Below are positions 20,883 through 29,168 of a stretch of DNA of 64,000 bases, in pieces. The notes beneath the pieces are model-generated. The model saw only the letters and a program-made list of their open reading frames with translations. It was not told the DNA's origin and did not search any database. How positions within the stretch are numbered: position 1 is the first letter of the stretch; every line of letters begins with the position of its first letter. The stretch covers positions 1,116,001-1,180,000 of the forward strand of contig NZ_JBFRXN010000002.1 of assembly GCF_040947875.1 (NCBI RefSeq), in the 5' to 3' direction. The position numbers were made by a program, and so were the translations under genes. This stretch comes from Pseudomonas sp. MYb118. GTDB taxonomy: Bacteria; Pseudomonadota; Gammaproteobacteria; Pseudomonadales; Pseudomonadaceae.

Positions 20883-22130
20883 TTAGCTCAGGCGCAGGCG
20901 ACTGGCGCCCACCAGCCAGCTGTAAATCAGATAAAGCACGACGGTCGCCAGCAGCAGCAGCCCACCGAGAGCGGTCGCCATACCCCAGTTGATGCTGGTG
21001 TTGGTGTAGAAGGCGACGAAGTAGCTGACCATCTGGTCGTTCGGGCTGCCCAGCAAGGCCGGGGTGATGTAGTAGCCAATGGCGAGGATGAACACCAGCA
21101 GGCACCCGGCGCCGACACCGGCATAGGTCTGCGGGAAATACACCCGCCAGAAACTGGCGAACGGGTGGCAGCCGAGGGAAATCGCGGCGCGCATGTAAGT
21201 CGGCGAGATGCCTTTCATCACGCTGTAGATCGGCAGGATCATGAACGGCAGCAGGATGTGCACCATGGAGATGTAGACCCCGGTGCGGTTGAACACCAGC
21301 TCCAGCGGTTTATCAATGATGCCCATGGCCATCAGGGCGCTGTTGATCAGGCCACCCGATTGCAGCAGCACGATCCAGGCGGCCACCCGCACCAGGATCG
21401 ACGTCCAGAACGGCAGCAGCACCAGAATCATCAACAGGTTGCTTTGCCGCGCCGGCAGGTTCGCCAGCAGGTAGGCCAATGGATAGGCCAGCACCAGGCA
21501 GAATGCGGTAATGATCACCCCCATCCAGAACGTGCGGGCGAAGATGTCGAGGTAGATCGCCTGGTCGGGCGTGGCGGGCGCCAGCTCACCGAGGTCATCG
21601 ATACGGTGATCGACCGCGGCCAGCAGGTAATACGGGGTGATGCTGCTGGTGTTGCGGCGCACCGCTTGCCAGTAGGCCGGGTCGCCCCAGCGTTCGTCGA
21701 GGCCTTCCAGTGCATCTTTATAGGACGCCGGCGCTTCGGCCAGCGGCAGGGCACGGGCGGTTTTGGTCAGCAGGCTGCGATAGCCGGCCAGTTCCATGTT
21801 CAGGCGTTTGGACAAGTCGCCCAGGGTCTGGTTCTTGCGGGCTTCGGCGAGGTCTTCGGCGGCGGCCTTGTAGACAGGCTCGGCCGGCAGGCCACGACCG
21901 TCCCAACTGGCGATGGCCTCGACCGTGCGCGGCATGCCGCCGACCACTTCCGGGTTGCCAACGCTTTTGTAGAGCAGCGCCACGATCGGCACCAGAAACA
22001 CCAGCAACAGAAACAGCACCAGCGGCGCGATCAGCGCCTGGGCCTTCCAGCGGTTGACCCGCTCGGCGTGCTTGAGTCGCTGCTTCAAGGTGGGGTCAGT
22101 GCCCGCGTTCGCGGGGACGGCGATAGCCAT
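20883..22130 (-). CDS. agtC: ABC transporter permease with large periplasmic insertion (probable AgtC)
   Basis: A 415-residue permease of the PotB type. The first helix (ALIAPLVLFLLLVFLVPIVALLY) is followed by about 150 hydrophilic residues rich in Ala, Leu and charged residues before the remaining helices. The EAA loop reads RAAISLGCHPFASFWRVYFPQ. Ordinary PotB proteins are about 290 residues, so the insertion explains the length. ATG 22130 is chosen; the frame extends 15 codons into the REPIN side. Its gene is preceded by a REPIN that separates it from the binding-protein gene. Confidence 0.8.
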   Translation of the reverse strand: MAIAVPANAGTDPTLKQRLKHAERVNRWKAQALIAPLVLFLLLVFLVPIVALLYKSVGNPEVVGGMPRTVEAIASWDGRGLPAEPVYKAAAEDLAEARKNQTLGDLSKRLNMELAGYRSLLTKTARALPLAEAPASYKDALEGLDERWGDPAYWQAVRRNTSSITPYYLLAAVDHRIDDLGELAPATPDQAIYLDIFARTFWMGVIITAFCLVLAYPLAYLLANLPARQSNLLMILVLLPFWTSILVRVAAWIVLLQSGGLINSALMAMGIIDKPLELVFNRTGVYISMVHILLPFMILPIYSVMKGISPTYMRAAISLGCHPFASFWRVYFPQTYAGVGAGCLLVFILAIGYYITPALLGSPNDQMVSYFVAFYTNTSINWGMATALGGLLLLATVVLYLIYSWLVGASRLRLS

Positions 22131-22189
22131 GGCGTACTCCGGAAATCTTTGATCGTTGCAGAGGTGCTGAAACACCCCGATCTAATTAA

Positions 22190-22280
22190 TGTGGGAGCGA
22201 GCCTGCTCGCGATAGCGGAGTGTCAGTCAGCATCAATATTGAATTTGAAGACGCCATCGCGAGCAGGCTCGCTCCCACAG
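22190..22280. repeat. REPIN inside the transporter operon (GTGGGAGC type)
   Basis: The left arm GTGGGAGCGAGCCTGCTCGC begins near 22190 and its complement ends at 22280, CATCGCGAGCAGGCTCGCTCCCAC. It sits between the solute-binding protein gene and the first permease gene, all on the minus strand, so it is transcribed within the operon. Confidence 0.88.
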
Positions 22281-22311
22281 GATGGAATCGCATCCATCCT
22301 GTGGGTGTTGC

Positions 22312-23355
22312 TTATTTGGCAGCCCAGGCGTTGAAGCGCTGTTCCAGTTGCTCGCCGTTGTCAGCCCAGAAGCTGACGTCGATCTGCACCTGGTTGGCGA
22401 TGTTTTCCGGGGTGGTCGGCATGTCTTTCAGGACATCCTTGGCCAGCAACGGCACAGCCTGGGTGTTGGCCGGGCCGTAGGCGATGTTTTCCGAGTAGGT
22501 CTTCTGCTGTTGCGGCTGCACCGAGAAGGCGATGAATTTCTTCGCCGCTTCCGCGCGCGCCTTGTCCAGACCTTTTGGAATGGCCCATGCGTCGAAGTCG
22601 TAGATGCCGCCGTTCCACACCACCTTCAGGTTGCTTTCTTTCTGCACGGCAGCGATCCGGCCGTTGTAGGCCGAGCTCATGACCACGTCACCGGAGGCCA
22701 GGTATTGCGGCGGTTGTGCGCCGGCTTCCCACCACTGGATGTTTGGCTTGAGTTCATCGAGCTTCTTGAACGCGCGGTCCTGGCCATCTTTGCCGGCCAG
22801 CACTTTGTAGACGTCCTTGGGCGCAACGCCGTCGGCCATCAGGGCGAATTCCAGGGTGTACTTGGCGCCCTTACGCAGGCCACGCTTGCCCGGGAACTGC
22901 TTGGTGTCCCAGAAATCCGCCCAGCTGGTTGGCGCGGTTTTCAGTTTGTCGGCGTTGTAGGCCAGCACGGTGGACCACACGAAGAAACCTACGCCGCAAG
23001 GCTGGATGGCGCCTTTGACGTAGTCTTCGCCCTTGCCGAACAGCGCCGGGTCCAGTTGCTCGAACATGTCTTCGTCGCAACCACGGGACAGCTCCGGCGA
23101 TTCGACTTCCACCAGGTCCCAGGACACGCTCTTGGTGTCGACCATGGCCTTGACCTTGGCCATTTCACCGTTGTACTCGCCCGCTACGATCTTGCCGTTG
23201 CCCGCCGCTTCCCACGGTGCGTAGAAGGCTTTGACTTGCGCCGCCTTGTTCGCCCCGCCAAAGGACACCACGGTCAGGTCCGGGCCCGCCGCCATCGCGT
23301 GTGCCGCACCGATCATGCCCATGACCAGGGCGGTGAATTTCAGGGATCTCAACAT
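22312..23355 (-). CDS. agtB: Periplasmic solute-binding protein of ABC transporter (probable AgtB)
   Basis: A 347-residue extracellular binding protein of the PotD/PotF-like family. A signal peptide is clear (MLRSLKFTALVMGMIGAAHAMA, cleavage after AMA). The mature part begins GPDLTVVSFGGANKAAQ and continues with the iron/polyamine-type fold (DLVEVESPELSRGCDE, YNGRIAAVQ). It should bind the amino acid substrate, probably GABA or 5-aminovalerate by analogy with P. aeruginosa AgtB. It lies 42 bp after the ATPase gene. Confidence 0.82.
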   Translation of the reverse strand: MLRSLKFTALVMGMIGAAHAMAAGPDLTVVSFGGANKAAQVKAFYAPWEAAGNGKIVAGEYNGEMAKVKAMVDTKSVSWDLVEVESPELSRGCDEDMFEQLDPALFGKGEDYVKGAIQPCGVGFFVWSTVLAYNADKLKTAPTSWADFWDTKQFPGKRGLRKGAKYTLEFALMADGVAPKDVYKVLAGKDGQDRAFKKLDELKPNIQWWEAGAQPPQYLASGDVVMSSAYNGRIAAVQKESNLKVVWNGGIYDFDAWAIPKGLDKARAEAAKKFIAFSVQPQQQKTYSENIAYGPANTQAVPLLAKDVLKDMPTTPENIANQVQIDVSFWADNGEQLEQRFNAWAAK

Positions 23356-23397
23356 TTATTGTTTTCTCCATGTGCAGGGTTGGTGTTGCCGGGGCGA

Positions 23398-24522
23398 TCA
23401 GTTCGCCTCTAGAAGTGGGTCGAGCGCACGTACGTGTTCGACCTGCCAGCCAAGCGGTACCACATCGCCGACGGCAAGCTCGGGATCGAGCTCGGCAATC
23501 GGTTGTTTCACGAAGAAGTCGGTCTTGCCGCAGACTTCCAGGCGAACCCGGACGTGGTCGCCCAGATAGATGAATTCCGCCACCCTCCCTGAGAAGCGGT
23601 TGACGCAGGACTCGCTCGAACCATTGAGGCTCACGCGTTCCGGGCGAATCGACAGCGTGACAGGTTCGCCGGTCCTGCCGACGTTGACCGCCAGGGCTTC
23701 AACCTTCTCGCCACGACCGAGCTCGACCACGCAGCGATCGCCGGTCTGGCTGTGCAAACGGCCATTGAGACGGTTGTTCTCGCCGATGAAGTTGGCGACG
23801 AAGGTGTTTTTCGGCTCTTCGTAGAGGGTGCGCGGCGGGGCGATCTGCTGGATTTCGCCCTGGTGGAACACCGCCACACGATCGGACATGGTCAGGGCTT
23901 CGCCCTGGTCGTGGGTCACGTAGACCACCGTCACGCCGAGGCGCTCGTGCAGGTGCTTGATCTCCATCTGCATGTGTTCGCGCAGTTGCTTGTCCAGGGC
24001 GCCGAGCGGTTCGTCCATCAGCACCAGTTGTGGTTCGAACACCAGGGCGCGGGCCAGTGCCACACGCTGCTGCTGACCGCCGGACAACTGTGCCGGGTAG
24101 CGTTGGGCGAAGGAATCCAGTTGCACCATGCTCAGGACACGCTTGACCCGGTCGCTGACGTCGCTCTTGTTCAAGCCGCGCACGGTCAGCGGGAACGCGA
24201 GGTTCTCCGACACGGTCATGTGCGGGAACAGCGCGTAGTTCTGGAACACCATGCCGATGTCGCGCTTGTGCGGTGGCACGTTGTTGATGGACCGCCCGGC
24301 CAGGAGAATCTCACCGGCGGTCGGCGTCTCGAAACCGGCGAGCATCATCAGGCTGGTGGTCTTGCCCGAGCCCGACGGCCCGAGCAAGGTGAGGAATTCA
24401 CCTTTGCGGATGTCCAGGTTGAGGTCTTTGACGATCAGGTTCTCGCCGTCGTAGCTCTTCTGCACTCCACGAAAGCTGACCAGAATGTCACTGGCCCCTG
24501 CGCTTGAATCCACCTGGCTCAT
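23398..24522 (-). CDS. agtA: ABC transporter ATP-binding protein, PotA type (probable AgtA)
   Basis: A 374-residue ATPase with Walker A GPSGSGKTT, the signature LSGGQQQRVALARAL, Walker B LVLMDEPLGALD, the H-loop VTHDQGEA and a C-terminal TOBE domain (SIRPERVSLNG). First gene of the four-gene importer operon. ATG 24522 follows AAAGGTG with a 7-base gap; a GTG two codons upstream is less likely. The two-component genes upstream on the same strand point to regulation by the linked response regulator. Confidence 0.88.
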   Translation of the reverse strand: MSQVDSSAGASDILVSFRGVQKSYDGENLIVKDLNLDIRKGEFLTLLGPSGSGKTTSLMMLAGFETPTAGEILLAGRSINNVPPHKRDIGMVFQNYALFPHMTVSENLAFPLTVRGLNKSDVSDRVKRVLSMVQLDSFAQRYPAQLSGGQQQRVALARALVFEPQLVLMDEPLGALDKQLREHMQMEIKHLHERLGVTVVYVTHDQGEALTMSDRVAVFHQGEIQQIAPPRTLYEEPKNTFVANFIGENNRLNGRLHSQTGDRCVVELGRGEKVEALAVNVGRTGEPVTLSIRPERVSLNGSSESCVNRFSGRVAEFIYLGDHVRVRLEVCGKTDFFVKQPIAELDPELAVGDVVPLGWQVEHVRALDPLLEAN

Positions 24523-24632
24523 ACCCACACCTTTGTTATTGATGACTGCTGTGGACTAAGCCTAGTGGACGCATGAAAGCGCGCAAATCGGGGCGCAGGA
24601 GAGAATCGCCTCAGCAGGATGGAAGGCTGGGG

Positions 24633-24648
24633 GTAGGGATTGCCCTAC
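24633..24648. promoter_or_regulatory. Perfect dyad GTAGGG-ATTG-CCCTAC, candidate response-regulator site
   Basis: Two 6-base arms are separated by 4 bases, about 110 bp upstream of the agtA start. Spacing and position would suit a dimeric NarL/LuxR-type activator. Assignment to the neighbouring regulator is inference. Confidence 0.4.
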
Positions 24649-24757
24649 AAGGTTGGCGTGTTTGGATAAGTGCAGCCATGAGCGGCAAGCGGCAAGCCGC
24701 AAGTCACCGCAAAAGCGGTGCGCGAGCGTGTCGTAAATGGATATGAACATCACATAC

Positions 24758-24862
24758 CCCTGTAGGAGCAGCCGGTCGACGCTCGATCGCTCGCGATGCG
24801 GTGTGTCAGGTTGGTATGTGTCGGCTGACACACCGCATCGCGAGCAAGCTCGCTCCTACAGG
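24758..24862. repeat. REPIN with a damaged left arm
   Basis: The right arm (24824-24862) is a normal GCGAGC-type REP. The left arm carries an extra segment (AGCCGGTCGACGCTCGATC) inside the REP core, yet the flanking CGATGCGGTGTGTCAG pairs perfectly with CTGACACACCGCATCG. Confidence 0.8.
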
Positions 24863-24877
24863 AGGTAGGCGTAGGCC

Positions 24878-25525
24878 TTAGAGGAGCTTGTGCTCCATCG
24901 CGTACTTCACCAGTTCCGCCAGGGAAGTGATGTTGAGTTTCTGCATCAGCCGCGCTTTGTGGGTGCTGATGGTCTTGTTGCTCAGGGCCAGTTGCTGGGC
25001 GATGTCGTTGACGTTTGCGCCTTGGGCCAGGCGTTCGAATACCGAGAATTCACGCTCCGAGAGCAGTGAGTGCAGGGGTCGCGAATCGGTCAGGCCGACT
25101 TCGAAGACCATGCGGTCGGCCAGTTCCGGGTCGATGTAGCGCCCGCCCGAGGCGACCTTGCGAATCGCCGTCAGCAGTAGCGCCGGATCGCTGTCCTTGG
25201 TCGCGTAGCCGGCCGCGCCGACCTTCAATGCCCGGGCAGCCATCTGGGCTTCGTCGTGCATCGACAGCACCAGAATGGCCGGAGGATTATTCAGCGCGCG
25301 GATCCGGGGGATCGCTTCCAGGCCGTTCACGCCGGGCATGGAGATGTCCAGCAAGACCACTTCGCAGGGAACGTGACGCAGGGTTTCGAGCAGTTGCTCG
25401 CCATTGCTCGCCTCCCCCGCCACTTGCAGGTCCTTGGCCAGGCCAATCAGCTGCTTGATACCTTCGCGAACGATGGTGTGGTCTTCGGCTACCAGTACAC
25501 GGATCACGTTTTTCTCCAGATTCAA
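24878..25525 (-). CDS. agtR: NarL-family response regulator (probable AgtR)
   Basis: A 215-residue two-component regulator. The receiver domain has AEDH near the N-terminus and the phosphoacceptor Asp in VVLLDISMPGVNG; the output domain is a LuxR-type HTH (LSEREFSVFERLAQGANVNDIAQQL, SNKTISTHKARLMQKL). It is encoded 65 bp after the sensor kinase gene on the same strand and upstream of the transporter operon. In P. aeruginosa AgtR controls agtABCD; the orthology here is inferred from order and domain type. Confidence 0.85.
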   Translation of the reverse strand: MNLEKNVIRVLVAEDHTIVREGIKQLIGLAKDLQVAGEASNGEQLLETLRHVPCEVVLLDISMPGVNGLEAIPRIRALNNPPAILVLSMHDEAQMAARALKVGAAGYATKDSDPALLLTAIRKVASGGRYIDPELADRMVFEVGLTDSRPLHSLLSEREFSVFERLAQGANVNDIAQQLALSNKTISTHKARLMQKLNITSLAELVKYAMEHKLL

Positions 25526-25590
25526 GACCTATCGTCGGAACGCCGCCCGGAGCAGGCTCGCGATAGCACCCCACCAGGCAACGCAGAATG

Positions 25591-27987
25591 TCAGGTGTTA
25601 TCCACCGGCACGCGAACACTCAAGGTGGTGCCCTCCCCCGGTTCACTCTCCAGCGACAACTGCCCACCCATGATTAACACCCGCTCGCGCATGCCTACCA
25701 GACCGAAGGATGTTGGCCGGCCAGTGTCGGCGATAAATCCTACGCCATCATCGCTGATCGTCAGACACAATTCGTCGCCTTCCAGGGCCAATGTCAATTC
25801 GACAGTATGCGCCTGGGCGTGGCGCATGACATTGGTCAACGCTTCCTGGAGTATTCGGAACAAACCGATGGCCTTGGCATCGCTGAGCACTGGCAGGCTC
25901 TCCGGCACCTGCACCAGACACGGGATCTGCGTGCGTGCCTCGAAGCGCCGAGCCTGCCATTCCATGGCCGAGGCAATCCCGGCATCGAGAATTGGCGGGC
26001 GCAACGCCGTTGCAACATCGCGGACCAGCTGGAACAGTTGGGCGATCAAGCGTTTCATGCTGAGCAAACGCTCGTTCAGCCCAGGATCGAGCTGGGCGTA
26101 GGCCAGTTCGCACATGGACGTTTCCAGCTTCAACACCGTCAACATTTGTCCCAGTTCGTCATGAACTTCCCGGGCGATCCGGGCCTTTTCCTCTTCCCGT
26201 ACGCTCTCCAGGTGTGCGGACAGCTCGCGCAACTGCTCGCGGGAACTGGCCAACTCCAACTCGATGCGCTTGCTCTCGCTGATATCCCAGACAATGCCAT
26301 CCCAGACCGAACTGCCATCCTCGAGTCGCCGGGTAATGGCCTTGATCTCGGCCCAGCGCAAATCGCCCTGACGCGTCAGGATCCGTCCCTGCCACGACCA
26401 GTCGCTGTCGGTGTCCAGCGCATGATCCTGGGTCTGGTGGTAACTGCTCTTGTCGTCTGGATACACCAGGCTGCGCAAACCCTTGTCACGGTGGGCCAGG
26501 GTCGCCGGCGAGTAACCGACCAGGCTCTCGCTGCCCTCGCTGATGTAGGCAAAGTCGATCTGCCCGGTCACCGGCGCCCGCTCCAGGCGAAAGACCAATC
26601 CGGGTACGTTGGCGGCAATCCCTTGCAGGCGGGCCTCGCTTTCCTGCAACGCGGCCAGTGCGCGGCGGCGCTCGGTGACGTCGTTGAGGTAAACCACCAG
26701 GTATTCGCCCCCGCGAAAACGCAGGAAGCTCAGCGAGACATCCGTCGGTAACATGCTGCCATCGGCACGTAGGCAATGGGTTTCGAAGCTCAACGGCCCT
26801 TCCTCGCTGGCACGGGCACGCTTCCACAGGTTCAGCCAGCGGTCCATGTGCAGACCGGGGTCGAAGTCGATCAGGGGCCGATCAATGATCCCGCCTGCCG
26901 GATAGCCGAGCATGGTTTCAGCGGCGCGGTTGGCGTAGCGCACATGGCTGTCCCAGTTGACCCAGAGAATGCCCACGGTGCTCTGGTCGATGGAAAACTG
27001 GGTCAGGCGCAAGGACTCTTCACTGGCGGCACGCAGGGCGATGTCCTCCCGTGCGGCGAGCAGACGATGCTCCAGGCTGTGTTGCTGGCGACGCTGCCAG
27101 AACACGATCGCCATGCTGCTCAACATCAACACCGCCAGCAGCAGGCTGAGGTTCTGCCAGAACCCCCGCGACTCGGTCAGGCGCGGATACTTGGGTTGCA
27201 GCCACTGGTTGTGCAACTGCTCCAGATCCTTGGCGGGGATCACCCGCAGTGCACTTTCGACAATGCCGGCGAGTTCCGGCCAGTCGCGCCGCGTGGCCAC
27301 TCGCAGCAACTGTGGCAAGCCGATGTCGCCGACCACCACCAAGTCGGCAAACTCTGGCTCGACCGACAACCGTCCCAACTGCGCTTCATCAACCACTGCA
27401 TACCCGGCCTGCTGGCTTACCAACAACTGCAAAGCCTGGCGTTCGTTGGGCACGCCCTGCAGATTGAGGTGCGGATAGTTGCCGCGCAGATAGTCGGCGT
27501 TGGCACCTGGCATGCGCACGGCAACGCGGATCTGGCTATCGAGCTTTTCCAGCTCGACGGCTCCCGTGGCCTTCTGGTCGCTGACCACCAGTTGCGGCAC
27601 CCGCATGTACGGATCGGAAAACTGCCAGAGGCGTAGGCCGCCGGGGGTTTGCGCAAGCCCTGGGGCGATATCGACTTCACCTTCGCGGGCCGCGGCCTCC
27701 AGTTGCGCCAGGTCCGCAAAGTTGCGCCAGCTCAGTTCGACCTTGAGCGCCTTCGCCAGCCATTTCATCAGTTCGATGTTGACCCCGGACAAGCGCTGCA
27801 AGCGGCGATCGTATTGCGCATAAGGCACCTGCAACACCACGCCAACGCGCAACTCGTTGTGTTGCGCCAGCCATTGTTGCTGCTCGGCGGACAATTGCGC
27901 GACGTGTGCCGGGGGCGCAGCCGCCGTCCACCCCATCAAGGGAAACAACAAACAGCCGATAACCCACAGGCAGCGAATACGCTTCAT
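25591..27987 (-). CDS. agtS: Hybrid periplasmic-binding/PAS sensor histidine kinase (probable AgtS)
   Basis: A 798-residue membrane sensor. Order: signal peptide (MKRIRCLWVIGCLLFPLMG), a periplasmic amino-acid-binding domain of SBP type 3 (about 40-265), one transmembrane helix (LSLLLAVLMLSSMAIVFW), two PAS domains, then a HisKA_3 kinase with phosphoacceptor H609 in REVHDELGQ and a HATPase_c domain (NVMRHAQAHTVEL, SDDGVGFIADTG). The external domain should sense the amino acid directly. ATG 27987 starts the signal peptide; a start 7 codons upstream is less likely. It is divergent from the DUF3530 gene. Confidence 0.85.
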   Translation of the reverse strand: MKRIRCLWVIGCLLFPLMGWTAAAPPAHVAQLSAEQQQWLAQHNELRVGVVLQVPYAQYDRRLQRLSGVNIELMKWLAKALKVELSWRNFADLAQLEAAAREGEVDIAPGLAQTPGGLRLWQFSDPYMRVPQLVVSDQKATGAVELEKLDSQIRVAVRMPGANADYLRGNYPHLNLQGVPNERQALQLLVSQQAGYAVVDEAQLGRLSVEPEFADLVVVGDIGLPQLLRVATRRDWPELAGIVESALRVIPAKDLEQLHNQWLQPKYPRLTESRGFWQNLSLLLAVLMLSSMAIVFWQRRQQHSLEHRLLAAREDIALRAASEESLRLTQFSIDQSTVGILWVNWDSHVRYANRAAETMLGYPAGGIIDRPLIDFDPGLHMDRWLNLWKRARASEEGPLSFETHCLRADGSMLPTDVSLSFLRFRGGEYLVVYLNDVTERRRALAALQESEARLQGIAANVPGLVFRLERAPVTGQIDFAYISEGSESLVGYSPATLAHRDKGLRSLVYPDDKSSYHQTQDHALDTDSDWSWQGRILTRQGDLRWAEIKAITRRLEDGSSVWDGIVWDISESKRIELELASSREQLRELSAHLESVREEEKARIAREVHDELGQMLTVLKLETSMCELAYAQLDPGLNERLLSMKRLIAQLFQLVRDVATALRPPILDAGIASAMEWQARRFEARTQIPCLVQVPESLPVLSDAKAIGLFRILQEALTNVMRHAQAHTVELTLALEGDELCLTISDDGVGFIADTGRPTSFGLVGMRERVLIMGGQLSLESEPGEGTTLSVRVPVDNT

Positions 27988-28060
27988 TGACGTCTCACAC
28001 ACTGACAAATACTGACCAACCCATTAGGCTGCCGGAATAACTTCTGGCCTGGAATATCCG

Positions 28061-29050
28061 ATGCCCCCTGTCAACCGCCTGGCATTGCCAGCATTGTGCC
28101 TGTCGCTGATCCTGCCTTGTGCCTTTTCTGTCGAGGCCGCTGACCCGGCACCGGCTGCCGCAGAAAAATCCGTGGACGAAAAACCAGCCGAACGTCAGCC
28201 GCTGCTTGAGCGTAGTCAGGAAGATGCGACAGCACTTGAGCGAAAAATCCCTGCTCAGGAACAGCAACAGCTCCAGGCAGGCAGCGATACCTTCCTGGCC
28301 CTGTGGAAACCGGCGAACACCGCCGAGCCAAAGGGCGCGGTTATTATCATCCCGGGCGCCGGTGAAACCGTTGACTGGCCGCAAGCGATCGGCCCTTTGC
28401 GGCGCAACCTGCCGGACGCCGAATGGAGCAGCCTGAGTATCACCCTGCCCGACCCGCAAAGCGATGCCATCGCCCCGCGTGTCGTCGAAGTTCCGCCCAC
28501 GCTGAAGGCCCCTGAAGTCGGCAGCAAGGACTCGACCACCTCCGCCCCGATCGAACAGGCTGCGGGCGGTGAGACCGATGTCGTTGACAAGGCAGTTGCC
28601 GAAACCAGCGACGAGCAGGGCAAAGCCGATGCCGAACGCATCTTCGCACGCATCGACGCAGCGCTGGCCTACGCCGAACAACAGAGTGCGCGCCGTATTG
28701 TGTTGCTCGGCCATGGCACCGGCGCCTATTGGGCGGCGCGCTATCTGAGCGAAAAGCAGCCAGCGCAGGTGGAAAAATTCGTGATGGTCGCGGCACAAGC
28801 GCCCACGGCGGTGAAACCGGAGCTGGCGGAGCTGACGCCAACGCTTAAATTGCCGACCGCCGACATTTTCTATACGGACAAGCCGCTGGACCGCAAGGCC
28901 GCGCTGGAACGCTTGCAGGCGAGCAAACGTCTGAAGGAATCGGCTTTCAGCCAGGTGTCGCTCAAGGCGCTGCCGGGCAACAGCAAAGACCAGCAGGAGC
29001 AATTGGTGCGTCGGGTGCGCGGGTGGTTGAATCCTCAGTCCGAGGACTGA
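28061..29050 (+). CDS. DUF3530 alpha/beta-hydrolase-like exported protein
   Basis: A 329-residue protein with a signal peptide (LPALCLSLILPCAFSVEA). A charged, low-complexity stretch precedes an alpha/beta-hydrolase-type core with IIPGAGETVDWP and VLLGHGTGAYWAA, the latter in the nucleophile-elbow position. The elbow reads GHGTG, so the usual Ser is replaced by Gly at the centre; hydrolase activity is therefore doubtful. An Ala/Glu-rich insertion lies in the middle. No function is assigned. Confidence 0.72.
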   Translation: MPPVNRLALPALCLSLILPCAFSVEAADPAPAAAEKSVDEKPAERQPLLERSQEDATALERKIPAQEQQQLQAGSDTFLALWKPANTAEPKGAVIIIPGAGETVDWPQAIGPLRRNLPDAEWSSLSITLPDPQSDAIAPRVVEVPPTLKAPEVGSKDSTTSAPIEQAAGGETDVVDKAVAETSDEQGKADAERIFARIDAALAYAEQQSARRIVLLGHGTGAYWAARYLSEKQPAQVEKFVMVAAQAPTAVKPELAELTPTLKLPTADIFYTDKPLDRKAALERLQASKRLKESAFSQVSLKALPGNSKDQQEQLVRRVRGWLNPQSED

Positions 29051-29069
29051 CGGTCAGACCGAGTCGCGC

Positions 29070-29142
29070 CCATCGCGAGCAGGCTCGCTGCCACATTTGA
29101 CCGAGACGCGGACCAATGTGGGAGCAAGCCTGCTCGCGATGG
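29070..29142. repeat. REPIN (GTGGGAGC type)
   Basis: CCATCGCGAGCAGGCTCGCTGCCACAT at 29070-29096 faces ATGTGGGAGCAAGCCTGCTCGCGATGG at 29116-29142. It lies between convergent DUF3530 and djlA genes. Confidence 0.87.
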
Positions 29143-29168
29143 AAGCACTGACAGTGCCAGTCTCTGAA

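Larger units (their letters stand above)
24523..24877. other. 355-bp intergenic region upstream of the transporter operon
   Basis: No gene is seen here. It holds a 16-bp dyad (24633-24648), a short run of CGGCAAG-like repeats near 24690-24710 and a REPIN at 24758-24862 next to the response-regulator stop. A -10/-35 pair was not recognised with confidence. Confidence 0.6.

Noticed and set aside
19977..22334. A 785-codon open frame on the plus strand across the permease genes
   Set aside because: It is a shadow of the two permease genes: extremely rich in His, Gln and Arg, without any recognisable domain, and it runs through two REPINs.
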